9,859 nucleotides of DNA from CAZTCJ01 sp964612085 (GTDB lineage: Bacteria; Pseudomonadota; Alphaproteobacteria; JAJFIK01): NCBI GenBank assembly GCA_964612085.1, contig CAZTCJ010000117.1:1-9859 (forward strand). The letters run 5' to 3'. The notes below the pieces were generated by a model. That model was given only the letters and a program-made list of their open reading frames with translations. It did not search any database and was not told the DNA's origin. The translations under genes were made by a program, and so were the position numbers. This document shows, in pieces, positions 1 to 6,343 of the stretch (positions are counted from its first letter, which is position 1; each line of letters starts with the position of its first letter).

Positions 1-435
1 ATGGAAGCCGCGTTCGAGGCTCACATGAACGGCGCCCGTGCCCTGGAGGGCACCATGACCGAAGCGGGCCTCGCCATGGTCGCGGGCGGCCCCGATACCC
101 ATGTGATGCTGGTCGATCTGCGGCCAAAAAAGGCGACCGGCAATATCGCCGAAGCGGCCTTGGAGCGGGCCCATATCACCTGCAACAAGAACGGCATTCC
201 GTTCGATCCGGAAAAACCCATGGTGACCTCGGGCATCCGTCTGGGCACGCCTGCGGGCACCACGCGCGGCTTCGGCGTCGCCGAGTTCCGCGATGTCGGC
301 CTGTGGATTGCAGAGGTGCTCGATGGTCTCGCCGCCAACGGACCGGACGGCAATGGCGCGGTCGAGGCGGCGGTGGCGGAGAAGGTGAAGGCGCTGTGCG
401 CGCGCTTCCCCATTTATCCGTCGCTGCTCGTATAA
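1..435 (+). CDS. glyA: Serine hydroxymethyltransferase, C-terminal part (5' end outside window)
   Basis: These are the last 144 codons of GlyA, the cytosolic PLP enzyme that interconverts serine plus tetrahydrofolate with glycine plus 5,10-methylene-tetrahydrofolate, the main one-carbon entry point. The family is about 420-430 residues long, so roughly two thirds are missing to the left. The ATG at base 1 is an internal methionine codon, not the start. Recognisable C-terminal family features are a TxxHxxLVDLR-type strand (TDTH-like segment near residue 33), the NKNGIPFDP segment, and the SGIRLGTPAGTTRGF block around residues 77-91, whose arginine binds the substrate carboxylate. The protein ends in the usual ARFPIYP-type tail. 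The TAA stop lies 21 nt before nrdR, so the two are probably co-transcribed. The glyA-nrdR pairing is common in Alphaproteobacteria. Confidence 0.97.
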   Translation: MEAAFEAHMNGARALEGTMTEAGLAMVAGGPDTHVMLVDLRPKKATGNIAEAALERAHITCNKNGIPFDPEKPMVTSGIRLGTPAGTTRGFGVAEFRDVGLWIAEVLDGLAANGPDGNGAVEAAVAEKVKALCARFPIYPSLLV

Positions 436-442
436 GAAGCAC

Positions 443-447
443 AAGGA
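443..447 (+). promoter_or_regulatory. nrdR ribosome binding site that decides the start
   Basis: AAGGA lies 9 nt before the ATG at 457 but only 3 nt before an in-frame TTG at 451. This spacing favours the ATG, which also gives the family-typical N-terminus MRCPFCG. Confidence 0.7.
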
Positions 448-456
448 CGTTTGCGC

Positions 457-918
457 ATGCGCTGCCCGTTTTGCGGCAACCAGGACACTCAGGTGAAGGA
501 CTCCCGCCCGACGGAAGACGGCGCGGCGATCCGCAGGCGGCGCTATTGCCCGGCCTGCGGCGGGCGCTTCACCACTTTCGAGCGGGTCCAGCTGCGCGAA
601 CTCACGGTGCTGAAGAAGAGCGGCAAGAAGGTACCGTTCGACCGGGACAAGATCATGCGTTCGGTACAATTGGCTGTGCGCAAACGGCCCGTGGATCAGG
701 AATCCATCGAACGCATGGTGTCGGGCATCGTGCGCCGTTTGGAAAGCAAGGGCGAAACCGAAATCGAATCCCAGGAAATCGGGGAGATGGTGATGGAGGC
801 CTTGGCCGCGCTCGATGCGGTCGCTTATGTGCGCTTTGCCTCCGTCTACAGAAATTTCCGGGAAGCCAGCGATTTTGAGAGTTTTGTCAGCGATTTGAAC
901 GAGATGACCCAGGAATGA
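457..918 (+). CDS. nrdR: Transcriptional repressor NrdR
   Basis: NrdR is a cytosolic zinc- and nucleotide-binding repressor of ribonucleotide reductase genes. The 153-residue length is normal for the family. The N-terminal zinc ribbon has both CxxC pairs (C3/C6 and C31/C34), followed by GGRFTTFER. An ATP-cone domain covers about residues 46-136 and contains the VLKKSGKKVPFDRDKI motif and the conserved VAYVRFASVYRNF stretch. I chose the ATG at 457 over the TTG at 451 because of the ribosome binding site spacing and the family N-terminus. Its stop codon overlaps the ribD start in an ATGA (915-918), so ribD translation is probably coupled to it. I saw no nrd gene in the window, so its targets lie elsewhere. 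Confidence 0.96.
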   Translation: MRCPFCGNQDTQVKDSRPTEDGAAIRRRRYCPACGGRFTTFERVQLRELTVLKKSGKKVPFDRDKIMRSVQLAVRKRPVDQESIERMVSGIVRRLESKGETEIESQEIGEMVMEALAALDAVAYVRFASVYRNFREASDFESFVSDLNEMTQE

Positions 919-2042
919 CGGCGGCCCCGTCGGATTTTTCTGCCATAGATTATCAGTTCATGGAGAGTGCCTTGCGCATCGGCGCGCGGGGGCTCGGACA
1001 GGTCTGGCCCAACCCGTCCGTAGGCTGTGTTATCGTCTCGAAAAGCGGTGTCGTTCTGGGGCGCGGTGTCACGCAACCGGGCGGCCGTCCCCATGGCGAG
1101 ACCGAATCGCTCAAACAGGCGGGCCAAGCCGCCAAAGGGGCCACCGCCTATGTCACGCTGGAGCCCTGCGCCCATCACGGAAAAACGCCGCCTTGCGCCG
1201 AAGCGCTGATCAAAGCGGGCGTGGCGCGCGTCGTCGCCGCGATCACGGATCCCGATCCGCGCACGGCGGGGCAGGGCCTGGCCCGTCTGCGCGATGCGGG
1301 CATTGCCGTCGAGACGGGTCTGCTCGCCGATAAGGCGCGGGAACTCACGCAAGGCTTCCTGACCCGCGTCGAGCACGGGCGGCCCATGGTGACCTTGAAG
1401 CTTGCCACGTCTCTTGACGGCAAGATCGCTGCGGCGGGAGGCGCTAGCCGATGGATCACGGGCGAGGAGGCGCGCGCCTCGGCGCATCTGCTGCGGGCCA
1501 GTCACGACGCGATCCTGGTGGGCTCCGGCACGGCGCTTGCCGATGATCCCGCCCTGACCTGCCGTCTGCCGGGCATGGACAACCGTTCACCCGTGCGGAT
1601 TGTCGCGGACAGCCGGTTGCGTCTGCCGCTGACGGCACAGCTTGTGACAACGGCGCGCCAGGTGCCCACTTGGATCCTTATGGGCGACGGCATTCCCGAA
1701 GAGAGCCAAAAGCCCTATATCGAGGCGGGTGTAACGCTTGTGCCGGTGCCCCTGACCGCGTCGGGTCGGATCGATCCGGCGGCGGCGATGAAGGCCCTTG
1801 GCGGCAAGGGGCTGACCCGTGTCCTGGTGGAAGGCGGCGGCCAGATCGCCGCAGCCATGGTGGAGGCCGGTCTGGCGGACCAGATGGTATGGTACCGAGC
1901 CCCCATGGTGCTGGGCGGCAGCGGCGTTCCGGGCATTGCGGGTCTGGATTTATTTGACCCATCCCAGGCGCCGCGCTGGCAACTGCGGGAGCGCCGCGTT
2001 CTGGGCCGGGATGTGATGGAACGATATAGTGCCGGGGATTGA
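915..2042 (+). CDS. ribD: Bifunctional riboflavin deaminase/reductase RibD
   Basis: RibD carries out the second and third steps of riboflavin synthesis: deamination of the pyrimidine product of GTP cyclohydrolase II, then NADPH-dependent reduction of the ribosyl side chain. The 375 residues match the family length. The N-terminal deaminase domain (about 10-150) has PNPSVG at 32-37, the zinc ligands H60, C85 and C94 (PCAHHGKTPPC), and the catalytic glutamate E62. The usual HAE is HGE here (residues 60-62). The C-terminal reductase domain (about 153-372) shows RPMVTLKLATSLDGKIA, SRWITG, the DDPALTCR-type nucleotide-binding stretch and VEGGG near residue 305. The gene begins inside the nrdR stop codon and ends 21 nt before ribE. 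Confidence 0.96.
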   Translation: MTAAPSDFSAIDYQFMESALRIGARGLGQVWPNPSVGCVIVSKSGVVLGRGVTQPGGRPHGETESLKQAGQAAKGATAYVTLEPCAHHGKTPPCAEALIKAGVARVVAAITDPDPRTAGQGLARLRDAGIAVETGLLADKARELTQGFLTRVEHGRPMVTLKLATSLDGKIAAAGGASRWITGEEARASAHLLRASHDAILVGSGTALADDPALTCRLPGMDNRSPVRIVADSRLRLPLTAQLVTTARQVPTWILMGDGIPEESQKPYIEAGVTLVPVPLTASGRIDPAAAMKALGGKGLTRVLVEGGGQIAAAMVEAGLADQMVWYRAPMVLGGSGVPGIAGLDLFDPSQAPRWQLRERRVLGRDVMERYSAGD

Positions 2043-2050
2043 TCCGGTTC

Positions 2051-2057
2051 AGGAGGA
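2051..2057 (+). promoter_or_regulatory. Strong ribosome binding site of ribE
   Basis: AGGAGGA, a near-perfect Shine-Dalgarno sequence, sits 6 nt before the ATG at 2064. It is the strongest such site in the rib cluster and suggests independent, efficient initiation on riboflavin synthase. Confidence 0.75.
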
Positions 2058-2063
2058 CCAGTC

Positions 2064-2678
2064 ATGTTCACAGGGATCGTTACGGATGTGGGCCGGGTGC
2101 GGGCCGTGCTTCCGCCCGAAGCCGGCGCGGCAGGCGACACCCGCCTTGAGATCCTGACGGCCTACGACCTGACGCCCGTACCCATGGGTGCGTCCATCGC
2201 CTGTTCCGGCGTCTGTCTGACCGTCATCGACAAGGGACGTGAGGACAAGGAGCAGTGGTTCGCCGTCAATGTCTCCGCCGAGACATTGGCCGTCAGCACC
2301 CTGAGCGGCTGGCAGCCGGGCACGCGCGTCAATCTGGAACGCCCCTTGCGGGTGGGCGAGGAATTCGGCGGCCATATCGTCCAAGGTCATGTGGACGGAG
2401 TGGGGCGGATCGCCGAGATCGCGCCCGAGGGCGGCTCCCACCGCATGCGTTTCGAGATGCCGCCCGCGCTGGCGCCGTTCATCGCCGCCAAGGGCTCGAT
2501 CGCCGTCGATGGCGTTTCGCTCACCGTCAATACCGCCGATGATACGACGTTCAGCGTCAATATCATTCCCCATACCTGGGCCGAGACGGCATTTTCCGCA
2601 GCCCAAGAAGGTCATGGGGTCAATCTGGAAATCGATGTGCTGGCGCGCTATGTGGCGCGGCTCAAGGAGATGTCATGA
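2064..2678 (+). CDS. ribE: Riboflavin synthase, alpha-chain type
   Basis: This enzyme converts two molecules of 6,7-dimethyl-8-ribityllumazine into riboflavin plus a pyrimidinedione, the last step of the pathway. The 204 residues form the expected two lumazine-binding repeats. Repeat one starts with MFTGIV and carries SGVCLTV at 48-54. Repeat two covers about residues 100-195, with GHIVQGHVDG at 103-112, GVSLTVN at 140-146 and NIIPHTW at 166-172. The start is fixed by the invariant MFTGIV N-terminus and the AGGAGGA site upstream. The stop overlaps the next start in an ATGA (2675-2678). The symbol ribE is used in the sense usual for Alphaproteobacteria; E. coli calls the same gene ribC/ribE. 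Confidence 0.97.
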   Translation: MFTGIVTDVGRVRAVLPPEAGAAGDTRLEILTAYDLTPVPMGASIACSGVCLTVIDKGREDKEQWFAVNVSAETLAVSTLSGWQPGTRVNLERPLRVGEEFGGHIVQGHVDGVGRIAEIAPEGGSHRMRFEMPPALAPFIAAKGSIAVDGVSLTVNTADDTTFSVNIIPHTWAETAFSAAQEGHGVNLEIDVLARYVARLKEMS

Positions 2679-3823
2679 CCGCCCTTTCCGATCATGACTA
2701 CCGGCCGTCCGTCCCCGGCATATCGCCCATCGAAGAGGTGATCGAGGAGGCGCGCAACGGGCGCATGTTCGTCCTTGTGGATGCCGAGGACCGGGAAAAC
2801 GAAGGCGATCTGGTGATCCCGGCGCAGATGGCGACGCCCGAGGTGATCAATTTCATGGCGAAATACGGCCGTGGACTGATCTGTCTGGCGCTGGCCTCGG
2901 AGCGGGTCGAGGCGCTGGGCCTCAAGCTCATGGCCGCCCACAACCAAAGCCGCCACCAGACGGCCTTTACCGTCTCCATCGAGGCCAAGGACGGGGTCTC
3001 CACCGGCATTTCCGCCCATGACCGGGCGCGCACCATCGCGGTCGCCATCGATCCCACCAAGGGGCCTGAGGATATCGCGACGCCGGGCCATGTGTTCCCC
3101 TTGCGCGCGCGGGACGGCGGCGTGTTGGTGCGCGCGGGCCACACGGAAGCGGCGGTCGATATCGCGCGGCTCGCCGGGCTTTATCCGGCCGGTGTGATCT
3201 GCGAGATCATGAATGACGACGGCACCATGGCCCGGCTGCCGGATCTGCTGGCTTTTTCCAAGGATCACGGGCTGAAGATCGGCACCATCGAGGATTTGAT
3301 CCGCTACCGGCATCGCTACGACCGTTTCGTCCGGAAGACCAGTGAGACCGGTTTCCATACGGACCATGCGGGCGACTGGCGGCTGATGTTATACGCCAAC
3401 ACGTTGGATTATGCGGAGCACCTGGTTCTGGTCAAAGGCGACATTGTGGGCTCCGACCCGGTGCTCGTGCGCATGCACGCTGTCAATGTGTTCGATGACG
3501 TGCTGGGCGCGGCGGGTCCGGCGTCGACACAGTTGAAAGGCGCGATGCGGGTGATCGACCAGATGGGCCGGGGCGTCGTCGTGCTCATTCGCGACACCCG
3601 CGCGACCGCCGTCTCGGAGCTGCTTTCCGCCCGGTTCGGCGGCGGCGCGGTTGAGCCGGGGGAAGCGCGCCTGCGCGATTATGGCGTGGGCGCACAAATT
3701 CTCCTTGATCTGGGCGTCAGCGACATGATCTTGCTGTCGAACCATCCGCGCAAGGTGGTGGGCCTGGAAGGTCACGGCCTGCGCATTCTCGATCACGTGC
3801 CGATCCCGGCCGCAGGCGGCTGA
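2675..3823 (+). CDS. ribBA: 3,4-dihydroxy-2-butanone 4-phosphate synthase fused to degenerate GTP cyclohydrolase II-like domain
   Basis: The N-terminal half (about 15-212) is a complete RibB domain that makes dihydroxybutanone phosphate from ribulose 5-phosphate. It shows EDRENEGD at 38-45, a TGISAHDRART block at 110-120, PGHVFPL at 137-143, GHTEAAVD at 155-162 and PAGVICEI at 171-178. The C-terminal half (about 220-375) is clearly GCH II-derived, with GDIVGSDPVLVRMH at 255-268 and an R-DYGVGAQIL block near 334-343. However, the three zinc cysteines of GCH II are replaced (N271, G281 and A283 by my alignment), there is no cysteine anywhere after residue 176, and EGRGIGL has become DTRATAV. 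GCH II activity is therefore unlikely. Fusions of this kind, called RibBX in rhizobia as I recall, occur in Alphaproteobacteria. The gene overlaps ribE by 4 nt and ends 17 nt before ribH. Confidence 0.93.
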   Translation: MTALSDHDYRPSVPGISPIEEVIEEARNGRMFVLVDAEDRENEGDLVIPAQMATPEVINFMAKYGRGLICLALASERVEALGLKLMAAHNQSRHQTAFTVSIEAKDGVSTGISAHDRARTIAVAIDPTKGPEDIATPGHVFPLRARDGGVLVRAGHTEAAVDIARLAGLYPAGVICEIMNDDGTMARLPDLLAFSKDHGLKIGTIEDLIRYRHRYDRFVRKTSETGFHTDHAGDWRLMLYANTLDYAEHLVLVKGDIVGSDPVLVRMHAVNVFDDVLGAAGPASTQLKGAMRVIDQMGRGVVVLIRDTRATAVSELLSARFGGGAVEPGEARLRDYGVGAQILLDLGVSDMILLSNHPRKVVGLEGHGLRILDHVPIPAAGG

Positions 3824-3827
3824 GAAC

Positions 3828-3835
3828 GGAGGAAG
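3828..3835 (+). promoter_or_regulatory. Ribosome binding site of ribH
   Basis: GGAGGAAG lies 5 nt before the ATG at 3841, in the short gap after the ribBA stop. It supports this start for ribH. Confidence 0.65.
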
Positions 3836-3840
3836 ACGCT

Positions 3841-4299
3841 ATGAACGCCCATATCCTGATTGTCGAAGCGCCGTTTTACGAAGACATTTCCGGCCATCTG
3901 ATCACGGGCGCGGCGCGTCTTCTGGAGGCGGCGGGCGCGAGCTACGAGCGCACGGGCGTGCCGGGCGCGCTCGAGATCCCGGGTATCATCTCCATGGCCA
4001 TGCGGGCGGGGCGCGACGGTGCGCTGGCCAAGCCTTATGACGGCTATATCGCGCTTGGCTGCGTCGTGCGGGGCGAGACCGCCCATTACGACATCGTGGC
4101 CGGTGAATCCGCGCGCGGATTGATGGATCTGACCGTCCATTTTGGCCTGGCCGTCGGCAATGGTATCCTGACCACCGATACGCGGGAGCAGGCTCTCGTG
4201 CGGGCGGACCCAGGCGGCAAGGACAAAGGTGGCGACGCGGCCCGCGCCTGCCTCATCATGATCGAACATCGCCGCCGTTTTCAGGTGGGAACGCCATGA
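3841..4299 (+). CDS. ribH: 6,7-dimethyl-8-ribityllumazine synthase
   Basis: RibH condenses dihydroxybutanone phosphate (from the upstream RibB domain) with the RibD-derived pyrimidine to form the lumazine substrate of RibE. In this family it assembles into pentamers or 60-mers in the cytosol. The 152 residues match the family. Visible motifs are the early aromatic F12-Y13, VPGALEIP at 40-47, the phosphate-binding and catalytic segment GCVVRGETAHYD at 73-84 with the proton-transfer histidine H82, the LTTDT-EQA segment, and the KG-DAARACL helix. Its TGA overlaps the nusB ATG by 4 nt. The ribH-nusB pairing is widespread in proteobacteria. Confidence 0.97.
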   Translation: MNAHILIVEAPFYEDISGHLITGAARLLEAAGASYERTGVPGALEIPGIISMAMRAGRDGALAKPYDGYIALGCVVRGETAHYDIVAGESARGLMDLTVHFGLAVGNGILTTDTREQALVRADPGGKDKGGDAARACLIMIEHRRRFQVGTP

Positions 4300-4820
4300 C
4301 CGACGCAGCCGATGAGACCGATCCCACGGACCCCGGGGCGGGCGATCCCAGATCCGCGCGCAGTGCCGCCCGGCTGGCCGCCGTTCAGGCACTCTATCAG
4401 CTTGAGATGTCCTCGCGCGGCGTGCGCGACGTGGTCGAGGAGTTCGTGCAGCACCGGCTTGGCGAGGCGGTGGAGGGCGAGGCCATCCACTTCGCCGATG
4501 AGGCGTTCTTTACCGATCTGGTGAAGGGCGTGGTCAAGCACCAGACCGAGATCGACCGGGCGGTGAACGATACCTTGGCGGAAGGCTGGCGGCTTGAGCG
4601 GCTCGACAGCATCCTCCGTGCCCTGATGCGCACCGCCACTTACGAGCTGCTGGCTCGCGATGACGTGCCCGCCAAAGTGGTCATCAACGAATATATCGAT
4701 CTGGGTCACGCCTTTTTTGAAAAGACCGACGTGTCCTTCGTGAATGGCGCGCTCGATGCTTTGGCGCGGCGGATGCGCGGGCCCGGTCTCGATAAAAACC
4801 CCTTCAGCGGCGATGCGTGA
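4296..4820 (+). CDS. nusB: Transcription antitermination factor NusB
   Basis: NusB binds NusE (ribosomal protein S10) and boxA RNA during rRNA transcription antitermination. The 174-residue protein has an acidic, probably disordered N-terminal extension of about 22 residues rich in D, T and P, then the all-helical NusB fold. Recognisable blocks are RLAAVQALYQLEM at about 26-38, the RLDSILRALMRTATYEL helix, DVPAKVVINEYIDL, and the signature SFVNGALDALARRMR near the end. The start overlaps the ribH stop in ATGA, so translational coupling is likely. Its last 8 nt overlap thiL. Confidence 0.96.
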   Translation: MTDAADETDPTDPGAGDPRSARSAARLAAVQALYQLEMSSRGVRDVVEEFVQHRLGEAVEGEAIHFADEAFFTDLVKGVVKHQTEIDRAVNDTLAEGWRLERLDSILRALMRTATYELLARDDVPAKVVINEYIDLGHAFFEKTDVSFVNGALDALARRMRGPGLDKNPFSGDA

Positions 4821-5796
4821 GTTCGATTGGATCGCGCGTCATTTCGCTCCGCTGGCGGAAGGGTGCGAGGCGGCGCTCGGCCTCAAGGACGACGCGGCGC
4901 TCATTTCCCTGTCCGGTCCGCGCGATCTGGCCGTCACCACCGACGCCATGGTGGCGGACCGGCATTTCCGCACCGGCGATCCGCCCGATCTCATCGCCCG
5001 CAAATTGATGCGCGTCAACCTGTCGGATCTGGCGGCCATGGGCGCCGAACCCGCTTACGGTTTTCTGACCACCGCCTGGCCTCTGGGGACGGAAGAAGAC
5101 GTGGTCGCCCGTTTCGCCCAAGGCCTCGATGCCGACCGCAAAGCGTTCGGCCTGCCGATCGCAGGCGGCGATACGGTGGGGACGGAAGGCCCGCTGACCT
5201 TGTCCTTGACCGTGCTCGGCTGGGTGGAGACGGGCCAGGCCTTGCTGCGCTCCGGCGCGAAACCGGGCGATGATTTTTATGTCTCCGGCACCATCGGAGA
5301 CGGCGGTCTGGGGCTCGCCGTTCTGCAAGGGGAGCTTCCGGCTTTGGGTCAGCCCCATGCGGACGATCTGGCGGGGCGTTATCATTTACCGCAGCCCCGT
5401 CTGGCCTTGGGGCGGGCACTGAGCGGTCTGGCGAGTGCCGCGCTCGATGTCTCAGACGGTCTGGTGCAGGATGCCGGGCATATGGCGCGGGCCTCAGGCG
5501 TTGATCTCACTTTGGAGATCGGCCGGGTGCCCGTGTCCACGGCGGCGCAGGCCGCGCTCGATGCGGGGCTGAGCGGCCGGAAAGCCCTGATCACGGCAGG
5601 CGATGATTACGAATTGCTGTTCACGGCAGCGCCGGACCGGGCCCAAGAGATCGAAGCGCGCGCGCAGCATGCCGGCGTGCCGGTCACGCGCATCGGCACG
5701 GTGACGGATCGTTCAGGCGATCAGCCGGCGGTCCGTGTTCTGGATGCCGAAGGCGAACCCATCACACTAGAGCGGGGCGGCTTCAGCCATTTCTGA
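4813..5796 (+). CDS. thiL: Thiamine-monophosphate kinase ThiL
   Basis: ThiL phosphorylates thiamine monophosphate with ATP to the cofactor thiamine diphosphate. I start it at the ATG at 4813, giving 327 residues beginning MREFDWIARHFAPLAEG, which matches the usual family opening. A longer in-frame start at 4744 would lie wholly inside nusB and add 23 atypical residues. PurM/ThiL-fold motifs are DDAAL at 26-30, TTDAMVADRHF at 42-52 (often EGVHF in relatives), NLSDLAAMGAEP at 69-80, GGDT at 118-121, DVSDGL at 212-217 and GDDYELL at 263-269. There is no clear Shine-Dalgarno sequence, and the 8-nt overlap with nusB suggests coupled translation. It is the last gene of the operon on this strand and ends 8 nt from the convergent lipoprotein gene. 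Confidence 0.95.
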   Translation: MREFDWIARHFAPLAEGCEAALGLKDDAALISLSGPRDLAVTTDAMVADRHFRTGDPPDLIARKLMRVNLSDLAAMGAEPAYGFLTTAWPLGTEEDVVARFAQGLDADRKAFGLPIAGGDTVGTEGPLTLSLTVLGWVETGQALLRSGAKPGDDFYVSGTIGDGGLGLAVLQGELPALGQPHADDLAGRYHLPQPRLALGRALSGLASAALDVSDGLVQDAGHMARASGVDLTLEIGRVPVSTAAQAALDAGLSGRKALITAGDDYELLFTAAPDRAQEIEARAQHAGVPVTRIGTVTDRSGDQPAVRVLDAEGEPITLERGGFSHF

Positions 5797-5804
5797 AATG
5801 CCGC

Positions 5805-6308
5805 TTACTGAACAACCTCATAGCCGATCAGACGGCTGGCCGCGCGGCCGTCGCGGGACGGCAATTGCGTATAGAAATAGACAAACGCCGTTTCCTCATC
5901 CAGTTCGATCGTGAGATCGATGGTCTCGAGCCCCGTGCCATACCGGTCCGTGGTGCGGCGGTGCACTTCAGTCTGTTCACCTTCTTTGTCCGTCACCAGA
6001 GCATGAAGCGCGACGGCTGCGTCCCGGTGCTGGTCCTGAACGGTGACGCGCACGATCAAAGGCTCATGCGGCCCCTCGCTCCTGACGAAGGGCACCGGGC
6101 AGACGAGCACCGTCGCGCCCAGCGAGGCGGTCCAGCCGGGGCCGGTCTCGATGCTCTCAAGCGCGCGGGGGATGCCGCCCGTGAAACGTTGCGGCGTGCA
6201 GGCATGGGCGCTGATGGCGATGGGGTCGCGGCCTTGCGGCGCGACGCAGCCCGTGAGCATCAGACCCGCCAGACCGGCGATGCAGAATGTGCGGTGCAGA
6301 CGCCCCAT
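5805..6308 (-). CDS. Small lipoprotein of unknown function
   Basis: I do not recognise the family. The ATG at 6308 gives 167 residues and has a good ribosome binding site. An upstream in-frame ATG at 6326 would translate that site and lacks one of its own. The protein opens with a positively charged MGRLHR, a hydrophobic core, and a lipobox LTGC with the lipidated cysteine at C21. Valine at +2 (no aspartate) suggests the outer membrane if E. coli-type sorting rules hold. The mature part looks beta-rich and contains two cysteines, C37 and C70, that could form a disulfide. It lies 35 nt downstream of the phosphatase-like gene on the same strand, so the two are probably co-transcribed. The two products could act together in the periplasm, but this is inference. 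Confidence 0.8.
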   Translation of the reverse strand: MGRLHRTFCIAGLAGLMLTGCVAPQGRDPIAISAHACTPQRFTGGIPRALESIETGPGWTASLGATVLVCPVPFVRSEGPHEPLIVRVTVQDQHRDAAVALHALVTDKEGEQTEVHRRTTDRYGTGLETIDLTIELDEETAFVYFYTQLPSRDGRAASRLIGYEVVQ

Positions 6309-6313
6309 GCCGT

Positions 6314-6321
6314 CTTCCCCT
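6314..6321 (-). promoter_or_regulatory. Ribosome binding site that decides the lipoprotein start
   Basis: Read on the - strand this is AGGGGAAG, ending 5 nt before the ATG at 6308. The alternative ATG at 6326 has only an AT-rich, non-matching upstream stretch. Confidence 0.65.
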
Positions 6322-6343
6322 CGCATGATCTTTAAACGGACAC

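Noticed and set aside
4744..4812. Longer N-terminus for ThiL starting at 4744
   Set aside because: The extra 23 residues lie inside nusB and do not resemble ThiL N-termini; the ATG at 4813 gives the normal family opening.
5831..5852. GGCCGCGCGGCC palindrome with GAC/GTC flanks just after thiL, as a possible terminator
   Set aside because: No T-run follows on either strand, and it lies within the coding sequence of the lipoprotein gene, where GC-rich codons explain it.
5865..6335. A 156-codon open frame on the + strand opposite the lipoprotein gene
   Set aside because: No family features, no ribosome binding site considered convincing; the - strand frame has a signal peptide with lipobox and a well-placed ribosome binding site.
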